A stretch of DNA of 64,000 bases from Dendrolimus kikuchii (GCA_019925095.2 CM034398.1:10803001-10867000), one strand, 5' to 3'. Shown: positions 21,445-33,421, numbered from the stretch's first letter. A program made the numbers and translations. The notes: generated from the letters alone by a model not told the origin.

Positions 21445-24400
21445 GTATTTCAACATTACATACATAGATAGCGGTTAGACATATCGCATATAATTATATA
21501 CATAGCAACAAATATATCAATCGAATCAGATAATTTATATGAAGAACAACTCAAAACCATTCACACAAAATCATTTACATAGTTTATATTAAATGGCAAT
21601 TCGTTTATTTGATGTATTTGTCCCTTTGCCAGTAGTGTATACTTAGTCTGGCCATAAATACTGTTACAATTAAAAATAAACAAAATATTACATTTGAATT
21701 TGGAATCTGTCATTTTTATATGATTGTTCATTGTGTTTTCTCATGTTGGCGCCAATACATTGTACAACATTTTGCGATATTAAAATGGAGTGGGGCGATA
21801 AAGAGAACCGAATCGCTGTGATTGCATTACATAAAGTAGCTATGGAGCCAAATGCAATTTTTAAAACTCTCCATACGCTTGGTATTAGTCAAATGTTTGT
21901 GTACCGGGCCTATTAATAGGTACATTGAGACCTCCTAGGTTTGTGACAGAAAAACATCTGGCCGTCCACGTAGTTTTCGTACGAAAAAGGTGGTCAAAGC
22001 AGTAAGGGAAAGAATTCGAAGAAATCCTGTCCGAAAGCAAAAAAAAATATCTCGCGAGATGAAGATATCACCTAGAACCATGTCGCGTATTTTAAAAGAT
22101 GACTTAGGACTTGCAGCCTATAAGAGACGCACTGGTCATTTCTTAACTCATAATTTAAAAAAGGATACGGGGGTAAAATCGAAACAACTACTGAGCGGTG
22201 CGCAAAGGGAGGTCACTGAAAAATTTTGTTTACGGATGAGAACATTTTTACAACTGAGCAGCATTTTAACAAACAAAATGACCGTATTTATGCTCAAAGC
22301 TCTAAGGAAGCTTCTCAATTAGTCGACAGAGTGCAACGTGGGCATTATCCGTCTTCAGTGATGGTTTGGTGGGGTGTTAGCTATAAAGGAGTGACTGAGC
22401 CATATTTTTGTGAAAAAGGTATCAAAACATCGGCACAAGTGTATCAAGATACCATTCTTGAAAAGGTAGTTAAGCCCCTTAACAACACCTTGTTCAATAA
22501 CCAAGAATAGTCCTTCCAGCAAGACTCGGCGCCGGATCATAAAGCTCGGTCCACGCAGTCTTGGTTGGAAACGAATGTTTCGGACTTCATTAGAGCTGAA
22601 GACTGGCCGTCGTCTAGTTCCGATCTTAATCCGCTGGATTATGTTTTATGGTCAGTTTTAGAGAGTACGGCTTGCTCTAAACGCCATGATAATTTCGAGT
22701 CCCTAAAACAATCCATACAATTGGCAGTGAAGAATTTTCCCATGGAAAGAGTGCGTGCTTCTATTGATAACTAGCCTCAACGTTTAAAGGACTGTATTGC
22801 AGCCAATGGAGACCACTTCGAATAAGATTTTTATATTTTAAATTATTTTATATTTATGTATTAAACTAACACACTGTAAAACTTATAAATGTTATTTGGA
22901 ATAGAAAAAAAATATCTTTGTTACAATATTTATGGCAAGACTAGGTATATTATGAAATATTTTTATATCGTTCAAGTAAATACCTATATATACCTATACC
23001 TATACCTAAATATTTCGTAGGAGTAAAGTAATTTCCGCAGTATAAATACCCAACTCATACGTAAAATAGTACTTAGTAATTTGTAATGTGAAATAATTTT
23101 CTTCTTAAAATATATTTAGAAAAAATAGATACTTTTTTAGTATTTACAAATAAATTCTTTAGTGCATAGTTGTGTACTTAACTCTGTTTTGTTTTGAAAT
23201 AAAACCATAATAGTATAACTTTCACTTGTTTCAGAATGGCCTCTTACAGAATTACATCATTTAGATATAAGTATGTCGTATATAGCTATATTACCAGAAA
23301 GCGCCCTGGATGGCCTAAAATTACAGACTTTAGTTTTAGTAGACAATAAATTGCACCACATCGAGCTACACGCCTTTAGGTAACTTGATTAATTTAATAA
23401 TATTTGCACATATTGTAAATGTAAAATACAACTGATTTGGAACAACTTTTACAGTTCCATGGCTCAAACACTAGCATCTTTAGATCTCAGTTACAACGAA
23501 TTTACTGAAATACCGGAGCAAGGCTTAAAGGATTTAAAAGTTTTAAACTGGTTAAATCTACAGAAGTAAGCAAAAGTTTATTAATAAAGTTTAAATTGTA
23601 TTAAATTTACTTAATTAATTGAATATATAAATTTCTCGTAGCAATTACATTGTGCGGATTGGGGCTGATATAGAATGGAACCATCTGGCGGAAACATTGA
23701 CAAGCTTGTCCCTCAGTAACAACCAAATCACGCAGCTCAAATCGCAGTCACTGTCGTCCCTTTCACGCCTCTTGCAGCTGGACCTCGAGGGCAACCACCT
23801 CCACTCCATTAGTCCAGATTCCCTGCCACCCTCTCTCACCCTTATAAAATTATCAAATAATTTTATACATGAACTCTCATGTGACTTAATTTTTAATTTA
23901 CCCAGATTGCAATCTGTGCACTTGCGACATAATTTAATTACTCTCGAGGTAGACGTCGCCTGTCCCGATAATAAAACGAAAAAAATGGAAAAGTTAGATT
24001 TAAGTAATAACAAAATTAACGACTTAAATGAAATTGTTTTGCTACGTAAAGTACAAATTAGGCAAATCATACTTGACTTTAATGACTTAGTCAGAATTCC
24101 TAAATCAGTATTCGCTAACAATCGCATCGAGAGACTGTCGATATCGTATAATAAAATAAATTCTATTAGCCGTGATTTATTTTTATCGTTGAAAAACTCC
24201 TTGGAACACTTGGAAGCGGAACACAACAAATTGTTCCAGTTGCCGGACAGCCTAACTCAGGTCGGGCGGCTGCGTCATTTATCTCTAGCTTACAACCAAC
24301 TGGAGGAGGCACCCCCGTTGCCCGGCCGAATCCAGACACTCTCCCTGGCCGGCAACTTTTTAACTTCAGTACCCTCTGTACTTCAAACGCTCGAACCCGG

Positions 24401-27400
24401 TGCCATTCGTTATCTCGATTTAAGCTACAACAGAATATCTAGTTTGTTGCCAAATGAATTTCTGGACTGGTCGACTTCGCTGGTAACTATCAACTTAAGA
24501 GGCAACAGAATTGCACAGATTTACAAAAATGTTTTCCCGGCCAGCATGCCCGTGAAAGAGATAAATCTGAGTTTTAACGACTTGTACTACGTGCATCCAC
24601 AATCTTTTTCAAACGTGACCGGCTCCCTACACGTATTAGAGTCATCGTCGACTCTTTTTAGTGGGCATTTTCCTTTTGAAATTGAGGATGGGTTGGAAAA
24701 TTTGAGTTGGTTGGCGTTTGATAACAACGATTTCCACATTCTCAAGATATCAGACATAGCTGTGTTTCCAAATTTGAAATATTTAAATCTTGACTATAAC
24801 AGAGTTATTAATATAGGAATAGAAAGAGATTACCATAATGTATCAATATCGTTAAATAATTTACGAATAGCATATAATTTTTTAAATTCACTACATACAG
24901 AAACGTTTACTCATATGCTCGAGTTAAGAAACTTAGATTTATCTTACAATAGAATCAACAACCTAACTAAGCACAGTTTCACAAACTTACCAAACTTGAG
25001 ATATTTATCTGTGGCGGAGAACATAATCGACTCGATAGAAAGCGAAACCTTTGTTAATTTAACGAAATTGGAAATACTAGAACTCCAAGGAAATAACGTT
25101 ACATATTTATCATTAAATTCATTCTTCAATATTTCTAGTATAGATATTACATTTAAGTTAAATATAAGTAGAAATCACATTAGATATATTGATGGGGAAA
25201 CTGTTTTTATGTGCGTTAGTATATTTGACGGCTCATTTAATGAACTCGTTGAAGTGCCAAGTAACTTATTTCATGCTGTAAAAGACACAATTAGGCAAAT
25301 TATTTTATCAAACAATAAAATAAATCATATATCGAACGAAGAATTTGGACATGCTATTTATTTAGAAATATTAGATTTGCATCAAAACAATATCAACATC
25401 ATTAAAAGAAAATCTTTTGGTGATTTAATATCTTTGCAAATATTAGATCTTTCTTTCAATGTTATATCTCAACTATCAGTAGAACAATTTTTCAATCTAA
25501 ATAAATTAAGATATTTAAAGCTAGACCATAACAATCTTAAATTATTTCCACGAGATGTATTTAAAAACACAATAATAGAACATTTAGATCTCAGTTTTAA
25601 TGAAATTTCGATATTCCCGGTTACAGCTCTCTCTCAGATCGGGTTCACCCTTAGGTACCTCGACTTGTCACATAACCGTTTGGAGTATTTAGACAGTAAT
25701 ATATTCCGTAACACACAATTTTTACTCAATTTGAATGTAGGTCACAATTTATTAACGGTACTGTCAGATAACACATTTTCTAGTCTGGGTGGTTTGCGCC
25801 AACTGGATTTGAGCTCTAACTCTGTTAAGGCAAACTTCAAGGAACTATTTCACAATCTTCCTAACTTAAGGCATTTAAATCTTGCAAATATAGGCTTAAA
25901 ATCAGTACCTTACCTTCCCCTGATGAACATAACCACACTCAATTTGACTTCAAATTATATTAACAGTTTTAAGGAGACTGATGTTAAACGATTAGTAAAC
26001 CTGCGCCAATTAGACCTCAGTTATAATCGTATTACCTCTTTAGTGCCAAAAATGTGGTTGCATTTAAATAATTTAAATACACTCGATATTTCCTACAATC
26101 CTATCGTAAGAATCACGCCAAATAGTTTCAAATGGTTAAGTAATTTATCTCATTTAAATTTAAACGGACTTAAATATTTAGACATAGTTGACCAAGATTC
26201 CTTCCGTCCTTTGACGTCTTTACGCTCATTGTATATCCAATCGTGGTCTACTATAAACCACTCCACATTCCGCATCGCCAACATCACTTCTTCCCTTTCA
26301 TCCTTATACAGGCTTGTTATAGATTGGACAGATGAAGTTATGGACAACCAATTACATGGAATCGATGCTAGGAACATACGATTCTTAGAAATAACAGGGC
26401 TGAACCTGCAGAAGATATCTGATAACGCGTTCGAACCCTTCGCTGATTGTCAAGAAATTTTTATCAGGATAACTAGAACGTCTTTGACGAAGCTGCCTTC
26501 TGCATTTATGCGACATCTAGGACAGATACCACAATTAGGTATCGATTTGAGTTACAATCAACTTACGACTTTAAATCCTGCCATTTTCTATCCTAACTTT
26601 ACTAGTTGGAGTCATGTTGCAACGAAATTATTATCAGGTTAGTGTCTACCTTTATATATAATGTTATTTGAGTTATCGAGATATGTATATCTAAACATTA
26701 TAATCCATTTAAATATTCAGTAATATTAATAAACTCAGCTTTCCTGCATCTTCTTATAGATTAACTTGTATCCTATTTGTAGTTAACTGCCAAACAATCT
26801 AAATATTGAGGACAATCAGTTATCCTACAATCCTACTACAATCCGACATGATATTTGAATTTAGCATAGATGCAAGTCTAATTATTAAATGATTTTCTAG
26901 TGTTTTTCCTTATTGTCAATCTAAATTACGAATACAAATAACACTAAAAGTGACTCCTAAAATAAGCTAAAGCCTAGACTAAATTACATAACATACATAT
27001 TAACTTAATTTTAAATGAGTAAATCTAGTGCTAGGCCGCTGTCAGATGGGAGAACATTCCCAAAGGACTAGCCGCGTTACGTCGTCGTATGGCAACACGC
27101 ATGTGTGAAATTATAATTATGTTATGTGATTTTCGTATCTTTGCTAAATTAGTACAGAGTAATTTTGTTGTTTGGTTTTCCCAAAATCTTAAAACTAACA
27201 GATTTTCATTAAATTTGATACATAATAAAGAAAAAATGATTTTGTATTTCTAAAAAAATCGACACTTAACAGCAATTCATAATAATAACAATTATCCCGC
27301 ACGGGGGCTTTGTGGCGAAGCCGTAGGTGAGTAGCGACACCTCGTACCTAACTCCGGGGGCCAAGGCAAGGCCCCCGTCTCCGTGCTTGCCTTAACCGGC

Positions 27401-29270
27401 CGGCACGCAGTGGAGATCCCTAGAGCTAAGACTCAAGCTCCAGGGGTGGAAGTGATAAATGGCATCACGTCAGAAGTAGCTTCGGTGAACCTGCAGTCCA
27501 CCTCTCTACACCCCTTAGTCACCCACAGCCATGTTGCCCCTGTCTTTTATGGCATTTTTTGAAGCCCATGCAGGGAGTGGCGAGTCACCGTCAGCCCATT
27601 TTTCCATGTTCCCTGAACATTGCGACAGGCAGACCATAGTCCCCATATTTCCAGACCCCCAGTACCACTAGCAGTAAACCCCAATAGCCCGGTACTTTTT
27701 GTCTTCATTTTCCACAATAGTCCTACAGTAGTAGTACACTGGCCGGGGCTTGTCCTTGGGTGCATTATTATATATTTTATGGTGTAGACAGGGATAATCG
27801 CCGGCCAGTGTCACGCCACATTTACATTAAATTTGTCTAGGGGCCTCTCCGTGTTGGCCTTCCCATGGCCCCAACGCCAGCCCCCCAAAAGTCCGGGCCA
27901 TCTTTATGGCCCGTGGTCTTCAATGACATACAGTATAACAATTATAAATAAATTGTGTGCCGCAATTTGTGAAATGAGGTTGGCACTCAGTATTTTGCCT
28001 TGCCGAAACATAGTCGGACACAACAACTAACGAATCCAGAAATGCAAGTAGAACCAAGCAGCAAGAGAATACTAGGGCAACCACAGGGATTCCTTAGTAT
28101 TTTCTTGTTCATTAAAAATGGATCAAACTGTTATTAAAACACTCTACTAAGTAAGGAAGAGATAGATGATCATGACCGATAATTATGAAAGGGACTCAAC
28201 GTTCTTATAAAAAAGTTATTTGTAGGTTTTAGAGTTCCGTGTTCCGAATTATCGACCCGTTTTAACAGCACCTACATATGCATATACCTATATAGTCATA
28301 GTGATGACTTTTTAACATTAGAGAAGGAATGATTAGGACCTATACAGATATTAGAGAAATGTCAAATAAAAGATTCTCGCATAGGCACGTGATTTATTCC
28401 TGCGTATTTACGGCCTAAATATGAATTATTAAATTGTGGATACGAGCCTAAAGTTTGCGCAAGGAAATAATTTATTTAATTCGCTGTGTTTGTTACTTCA
28501 AATTATTTTTTTCTAAATCTCAAGAAATCTCGAAACTAATCTCCATTCCGGTGGAGACTTTATTTTATACTAGACTTTATTTTTTATTGCAATAAAAAAT
28601 AAATATCGCATGGGTAATCCAACACTGACATTACCCAAAAAAGTGAACTTAACAGGTGAGCCAAAAACGTTATTTAAAGCATAAGTAATACATGCGTTAT
28701 TACAATTCCTTCCTAGTAGATATATCTGTTACTTTTAAGCCAGGATTAGCGCTTACACGTATTTAAATATCTTACGATATATAGCATTAAAAAGTCGATT
28801 TGGAAAAATTGGATAGTGTCAGTATTGGAATAAGCGTTCGACATGTATAAGTACTCTTTTCTTTACATGCAACGTTAAATAAAATTTTCAAGCAAATCCA
28901 TCAACAACTTTTTCAGTTTTGTGGCCACAAACACACAGAAGCTGAATTTTTATATATAAAGATAAAGCATAAATTGATTTTAGGTGGTCTCATATTAACT
29001 GGAAATCCTCTGCGATGTGAATGCGAGTTGGCATGGCTGGGTGCTTGGCTGCGGCGCTGGCTTCAGGAGAACGAGGCCGGTGCGGACTTACGTCGTGCCG
29101 TGCGCAGTGCCACCTGCAAAGACCAGCTCGGCCGGCGCGTGCCGCTCTTGCAACTGCGTACAGACGAGGCCGAGTGTCACGCCAGTGCCCTCTCCAGTGA
29201 CGCCCAACCCAACTACACAGACTTTGTATACGTTCTAGTTTTCGCCATTTGGACATTATTAATTAGGTGA
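21270..29270 (+). CDS. Chaoptin-like leucine-rich-repeat cell-surface protein (5 exons)
   Basis: Predicted adhesion or receptor-type protein at the outer face of the plasma membrane. Exons 21270-21444, 23235-23379, 23455-23565, 23642-26637 and 28984-29270 all have GT donors and AG acceptors and join without a frame break into 1,237 residues. Residues 1 to about 27 form a signal peptide ending VGVLA. An LRRNT-type cluster (C-x5-C-x-C-x6-C, CFGSPLCSCHDTHMSC) follows, then several dozen LRRs of LxxLxLxxNxI form, then an LRRCT (NPLRCEC...C...C) and a hydrophobic tail FVYVLVFAIWTLLIR. Drosophila chaoptin, a GPI-anchored photoreceptor adhesion protein of about 1,300 residues, has this plan; a GPI anchor here is inferred. 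A paralogue such as Artichoke or another chaoptin-like gene is equally possible. The ATG at 21270 was chosen because it gives the signal peptide. No AATAAA lies close behind the stop. Confidence 0.88.
21642..22945 (+). mobile_element. maT-type Tc1/mariner element in intron 1
   Basis: Terminal inverted repeats of 27 bp match at 23 positions (left CTTAGTCTGGCCATAAATAC; right, complemented, CCTAGTCTTGCCATAAATAT) and are bounded by TA on each side (21640-21641, 22946-22947). It lies wholly within intron 1 (21445-23234) of the chaoptin-like gene, in the same orientation. The length of 1.3 kb is complete for the family. It is non-autonomous because its transposase is broken. Confidence 0.88.
21785..22825 (+). 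pseudogene. maT (DD37D) transposase pseudogene
   Basis: Transposase relic with an N-terminal start MEWGDKENRIAVIALHKVA and a paired-type DNA-binding region ending in KISREMKISPRTMSRIL. The catalytic core has FTDENIF, FQQDSAPDHKA and SSSDLNPLDYVLW. The second and third catalytic Asp are separated by 37 residues, which defines the maT group rather than Tc1 or mariner proper. Stops occur at about 21914, 22508 and 22772, with frameshifts between, and the last codons read GDHFE before TAA. It cannot make an active enzyme. Confidence 0.85.
23235..23379 (+). CDS. Chaoptin-like gene, coding exon 2
   Basis: The acceptor is TTGTTTCAG and the donor GTAACT. With the carried base it reads EWPLTELHHLDISMS and on through LPESAL and LQTLVLVDNKL, the first full LRRs. 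It enters with one base and leaves with two bases of the split codons, as required by its neighbours. Confidence 0.85.
23455..23565 (+). CDS. Chaoptin-like gene, coding exon 3
   Basis: The acceptor is TTTTACAG and the donor GTAAGC. It encodes SMAQTLASLDLSYNEF and a second repeat ending LNWLNLQ, about one and a half LRRs. It would be overlooked by length alone; the splice sites and frame support it. Confidence 0.85.
23642..26637 (+). CDS. Chaoptin-like gene, coding exon 4
   Basis: A 2,996-bp exon coding almost the whole LRR array without a stop. The acceptor is TCTCGTAG and the donor GTTAGT. Repeats such as LTSLSLSNNQI, LRHLSLAYNQL, LRNLDLSYNRI and LNTLDISYNPI run throughout. AT-rich codon use contrasts with exons 1 and 5. 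Confidence 0.92.
26638..28983 (+). other. Intron 4 of the chaoptin-like gene
   Basis: A 2.35-kb intron containing three repeat segments: 27025-27120 (AGATGGGAGAACATTCCC...GTATGGCAACACGC, also seen at 50515-50600), the GC-rich block at 27297-27935, and 27938-28025 (related to 16740-16800). Remaining parts are AT-rich and featureless. Confidence 0.6.
27297..27935. repeat. GC-rich repeat block inside intron 4
   Basis: About 640 bp of GC-rich DNA beginning CCCGCACGGGGGC and ending CCCGTGGTCTTCA. Its last 200 bp match the repeat at 20100-20330. An inner 72-codon minus-strand frame has no recognisable domain. A transposable-element 3' region or processed non-coding insertion is likely; the class is unknown. 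Confidence 0.5.
28984..29270 (+). CDS. Chaoptin-like gene, coding exon 5 (LRRCT and tail)
   Basis: The acceptor is TTGATTTTAG. Joined to exon 4 it reads SGGLILTGNPLRCECELAW, then a Trp/Arg-rich helix (WLRRWLQ), ATCKDQLG, ECHASALSS and the C-terminal hydrophobic segment before TGA at 29268. The Cys pattern is that of LRRCT. Clearly GC-rich relative to exon 4. Confidence 0.87.
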
Positions 29271-30053
29271 TAAAACCGGTTATAATGATTACATTAATTT
29301 TATAAGTATTTGATCACCACAACATTTTTCTATATAAGCATATCTTACAGACTGTAGTTGAAGACAATTTTATACACAGATTATAAAGAAACTAATTGAG
29401 TAGATTACGTGATCGTGCATAGTTAAAGAATTTTAAGGAAAATAATTCATAATGTAGTTAATACATAAGATATACCAATACATATTATAGTAGATTGTAT
29501 TTTAATGATATCATTTCCGCATTCTGACAGTGAACAATTGATACATGTACTATACATAGGTATATACATTTATGTACTTATATACATAATAGACCAATCA
29601 ATCACAATATTCATATGCAATTTAATGAAAATCTAGTTATATGTTACACAAAACGATATTAACCAGAAAAAATATAGTTCTTATACCTAATGGCGCCCTT
29701 GAATGTAAATTTTATTTTCGATTTTGTAGATATGTACAAATTAAATATTTTTTCAAAATATTCAGATTATTTTATGAATACCTAAATATAACCAAAGTCT
29801 TTACCTCTTTTGCTGGGTTAGACATGATTAATTATGTCTAATCCTATCCATTTTCTAAAACCTTCGCTATTTCCTGAAAATCTTACTTTATTCAACCTAA
29901 TATTGAACCATATTTAAGAACAAGTGAGACTATTAAGAGAACAGCAAATGCTTTACTAGATATATATGTCTAATCTAGTACTAAGTCGCTAAAATAGCAT
30001 AGCTGCTATTTATTACGAACCTATTTTTCTTAAGTTCTCGCGACTAGTTCACA
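29271..30053. other. 3' flank of the chaoptin-like gene
   Basis: AT-rich and without any other gene. The first 500 bases after the stop do not show a canonical AATAAA, only AT-rich variants, so the mRNA 3' end is undetermined. TTAGACAT/ATGTCTAA at about 29818-29841 forms a short palindrome. Confidence 0.35.
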
Positions 30054-30415
30054 TAATAAAAATACGTTTTAACGGTTTTAAGCGGTGTACTTTATTTGAT
30101 TTTTATTCCGACGTTTAGACCACTTTGCAGTAGCCATGATCACGGAAGTTCTATTTAAGTCCCAATATGTTACGAAGCGGTGGTAAATTAGATTAGACTC
30201 CCATAGAGTAAAAGTAAATAATATCCGACCATAAACAAAAATTAAAACTAATTAAAGTGAACAAGTTGGCGGTAGGTTAAATAAAAAAAATAATGTTACT
30301 GATTGACACTGGAAATCTTTGTTTTGCGTAACCACGACTACTGAAAAGTGGCCGAAACGTCGGAATAAAAATTAAATAAAGTACACCGCATAAAACCGTT
30401 AAAACCTAATTTTAT
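30054..30415. mobile_element. MITE with long terminal inverted repeats
   Basis: About 360 bp. The left arm has GTTTTAACGGTTTTAAGCGG then TGTACTTTATTTGATTTTTA and TTCCGACGTTT; the right arm is its complement with a few differences, extending to CCACTTTTCAGTAGTCGTGG-like sequence. The centre has no coding potential. A tiny derivative lies at 38339-38385. The superfamily is not assignable from the ends alone. Confidence 0.7.
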
Positions 30416-31339
30416 TATATTACAAAGCTTATAACACAATATATTATTTTTATAACATACACAATTTATTAATTTTAAAGCTTATTTACCACACCGTACC
30501 GATATACTCTTTTATTTATAAAAGTTATAGAAGGTTTATGGCTCGTTTAATAAAGTAAAAAAGAGTTAATCATAATCGAATTAATAACTTCATTTTAAGA
30601 AGCTATTAACCTCATATAATTATTATGAATAAAAACTTACAGATTACCTAAATATATTCGTCTATTGATCACATTAGGATTAGATTTATCATTAGATCAG
30701 ATTATTCTTATCTAAAGATCACCATCATCAACTTAGCATTAAACTTCGGCTGCGTTTGGAGCATCCGCTTTGGAGTCCAGGGTTAGGGCCTTTCTAATTT
30801 TTCTTTGCCACTTTGCAGTCTTCGGAATTTCTCATTATTAGACCATTGGCACACATATCCTTCACGTCGTCAAGCCAGTTTTCTTGGGACTTACTCCTAC
30901 TACTGAGACCTGGTGGAAGTAACATGGCCAAGCATCTATTTCCTGCAGCAGCTGATTTTTCTAGTCACATTTGAATATTATAATCAATATGAAAATCATG
31001 ATTTATGTAAATTTAATAAATCAGTGAATCCAATTTAACCACGACAGTAATCTGGGTATTAACAAATATAAACGTAATTTAGTGATGCAACAGGAATAAA
31101 TCAAAACGTTAGCAATGAGTACACTTAATTTCCGGTTTGGTTTTGACGCCGTCGTATCTATCGATTTCACAGCTATTTCGGTTGTTGCTAATGCATTGGA
31201 ATATATTCAATTACCATTGCCCGCCCACGCAATATTTAATATGGATTCCATATACCAAGTAGCAACGAGCTTGAGACAGAAAACAATAAACACATAGAGA
31301 CTATTTTTCATTTCAGGAAAAAAGTCACTTAAGATACTC
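30416..31339. other. Intergenic with a decayed LINE segment
   Basis: The stretch 30720-30920, read on the minus strand with frameshifts, gives PRK.W.DDVKDMCANG and NSEDCKVAKKN segments like the ends of RTE-type LINE proteins. A 60-codon frame at 31115-31297 has no recognisable domain and no splice support. Confidence 0.35.
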
Positions 31340-31340
31340 A

Positions 31341-31797
31341 ATTGGGTTTTTGAATCAATTTTTTTTGTAAAAAATGTAAAAGTTAGAACAAATTAAAATG
31401 CTGCATACAGCTGATGAAGATTCATACTATCAGTTATTATGAGGAAATTACCATAGTGACGTCAAATACGCAATCTGATTTGTTTGGGAATTGTCGGCAT
31501 GTTTTCGATACACGGGTACTTCGATTTCAAAATTTCATTTTTAATTTGATATAACTTTTTAATTATAGCAAAGAAAAAATCAAAATAATATGATAGATAG
31601 ATAGATAGATAACTCTTTATTGTACACCAATACAAGTATGAACTTAAAGACTAAAATTATATCTAGTTATGTACAAAGGGCGGTCTTATCGCTAAAAAGC
31701 GATCTCTTCCAGACAACCCCATAAATATATATATATATATATATATATACGATCTGTTCATTCATTACAAAAAAATTGAATCGAAAACCCAATTATA
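31341..31797. repeat. Inverted-repeat-flanked segment with inserted LINE tail
   Basis: A 31-bp arm (AATTGGGTTTTTGAATCAAT at 31342-31361 plus a T-run) faces its near-exact complement at 31767-31797. Between the arms lies a minus-strand LINE tail (31590-31725) with (GATA)n, CTCTTTATTGTACACC and AGCGATCTCTTCCAGAC, followed by a (TA)n run at about 31727-31749. Confidence 0.5.
31590..31725 (-). repeat. LINE 3' tail
   Basis: Minus-strand member of the 1735-1885 family: GTCTGGAAGAGATCGC, TAGCGATAAGACCGCCC and a final GTACAATAAAGAG followed by a GATA-derived tail. Confidence 0.6.
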
Positions 31798-31799
31798 TT

Positions 31800-33194
31800 A
31801 TGTTTGTGATTTTTCGAGTTATCACAAACACTCCGTTGTTTGGCGTTAGTAATGTGGGGGGTTATTGATTTAGATACCGGCAAATTAATTAAAAAATAAG
31901 CTGTGACATTTAGTACTAAAATAGCATGAAGAATTTATCCAGGTACCGTTTCTAGTAAAATTTCTACGAAAGCCTAAATATGAATTCTAGCTTTCTGTCG
32001 ATACGGAGAGCACTCTTATCATAATGCTGCCTCAAGTTCCACAATCAAAGTAGTAAAGGTTAAAAATACTTGTAATTTTTTTTTAATAATATGGGTATGA
32101 AATGAGATATTTTCCGTCCCGTAGCAAATAACCAAACATATGATTGTCACCTCCACGGAACTCGTCATGATACGGGGACAGCCAAGCACTTTTTTATTTT
32201 TTTTATTCTTCTTAAAGGCTTAACCACAACTTGGCTATGTCGCCTTGCCAAGGACTTATCCAATTTCGTTTAAGGAATTTATGGCCTGAAAATAAAGACT
32301 TTTAACCCAATTTATAATTTTAAGATATTTATTTAATGGTTATTGACTAGTGCCGGCTTAATTGTAGATTTCTGACTGACTAACCAACGTAGGTAGTTTT
32401 TATTTTAGTGACCACCTAAAACGCCCATCTAGCTACTCCATCTCACATAACTACAGATGAATCAACCATCAACATTCATTTAATGTGACCTTACATATAG
32501 TATAGTATAGTTACATATGGTATAGTTAAGGTCTATATCATCTATATAATATTTATAACATAATGGAAAAGGAATGGGAAATTGTAACATTACTCTTCGA
32601 AGAAGCACTAAAGGGACACATTTCTATTCAATACATAACCATATAAAGTCATGGTGAAAATAATCACATTAAAAGCCGGAAGTTTCCTCTCGCGGTTTTT
32701 CCTTTTATCATGAATATTTTCTAACCGTGTTGTAATCTTGGTATTTGGTATTTATGATTTTTTTTCTGTATTTCCACTCCCTTCAACTATTATGCCACAT
32801 TCATAGTAGCATAAGACTTAGTGTAAACAAAGAAAACATTATTTCTCAAACTTTATTTTCATTTAATTAAATATAGGGTGCTTACTAATGTCTCATTTAT
32901 TGTTATATCGCAAAAAAAACAATAAACTAATTTCTAAAACCGTAACACGAGGAGAAACATAACTAAATAAGAATAACAAGAAATAAACGAAATTATCCTG
33001 GAAACTGCATTGTCGCATCAACAAGCTGACGGATAGTAAAGATGGCGGATATAACCCGACCGATGACAAAATGACACAGTAAAATGTGAATTGCTCACGC
33101 TAACTATACTCTGTAATTCGACAGTATAAATAACCGTGCCGACTTTGAAAATCACATATTTTTTAGGTTTTTTAGCATGTAATGTTTCTAATTT
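31800..33194. other. Intergenic, no feature recognised
   Basis: AT-rich. A segment near 31800-31850 (GAGTTATCACAAACACTCCG) resembles one at 2343-2375 (GAGTTGTCACAAGAACTCCG), a minor repeat. Nothing else is supported. Confidence 0.3.
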
Positions 33195-33421
33195 TAAAAT
33201 TCTAACAAAAAAGAAACCGACTTGAAGAGTAACTAAAAAATAAAATTTGCTACAACATTTTGAAATCGGTGCCATTTAAAATAAAAAAATTACTATATTT
33301 TGCTGTTGTAGCAATGTATATAGTAAGTTTTCTGATTTACTTGGCACTGACTTCAAGATATTGTAGCAAATTTTATCATTTGCTTTTTAGTTACGCTTGA
33401 AATCGGTTTTTTCTTTGTTAG
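33195..33421. mobile_element. Foldback element of the CGACTTC family
   Basis: Arms of about 90 bases face each other: AGAAACCGACTTGAAGAGTA and ATTTGCTACAACATTTTGAA on the left, with their complements (TTGTAGCAAATTTTATC, TGAAATCGGTTTTTTC) on the right. A short AT-rich centre separates them. Non-coding. Confidence 0.65.

Noticed and set aside
23645..24229. 194-codon minus-strand frame opposite the chaoptin-like exon 4
   Set aside because: Antisense shadow of LRR coding sequence; composition follows the complementary codons.
28990..29256. GC-rich minus-strand and second-frame readings opposite exon 5
   Set aside because: Overlap the LRRCT exon; high GC lowers stop frequency in all frames.
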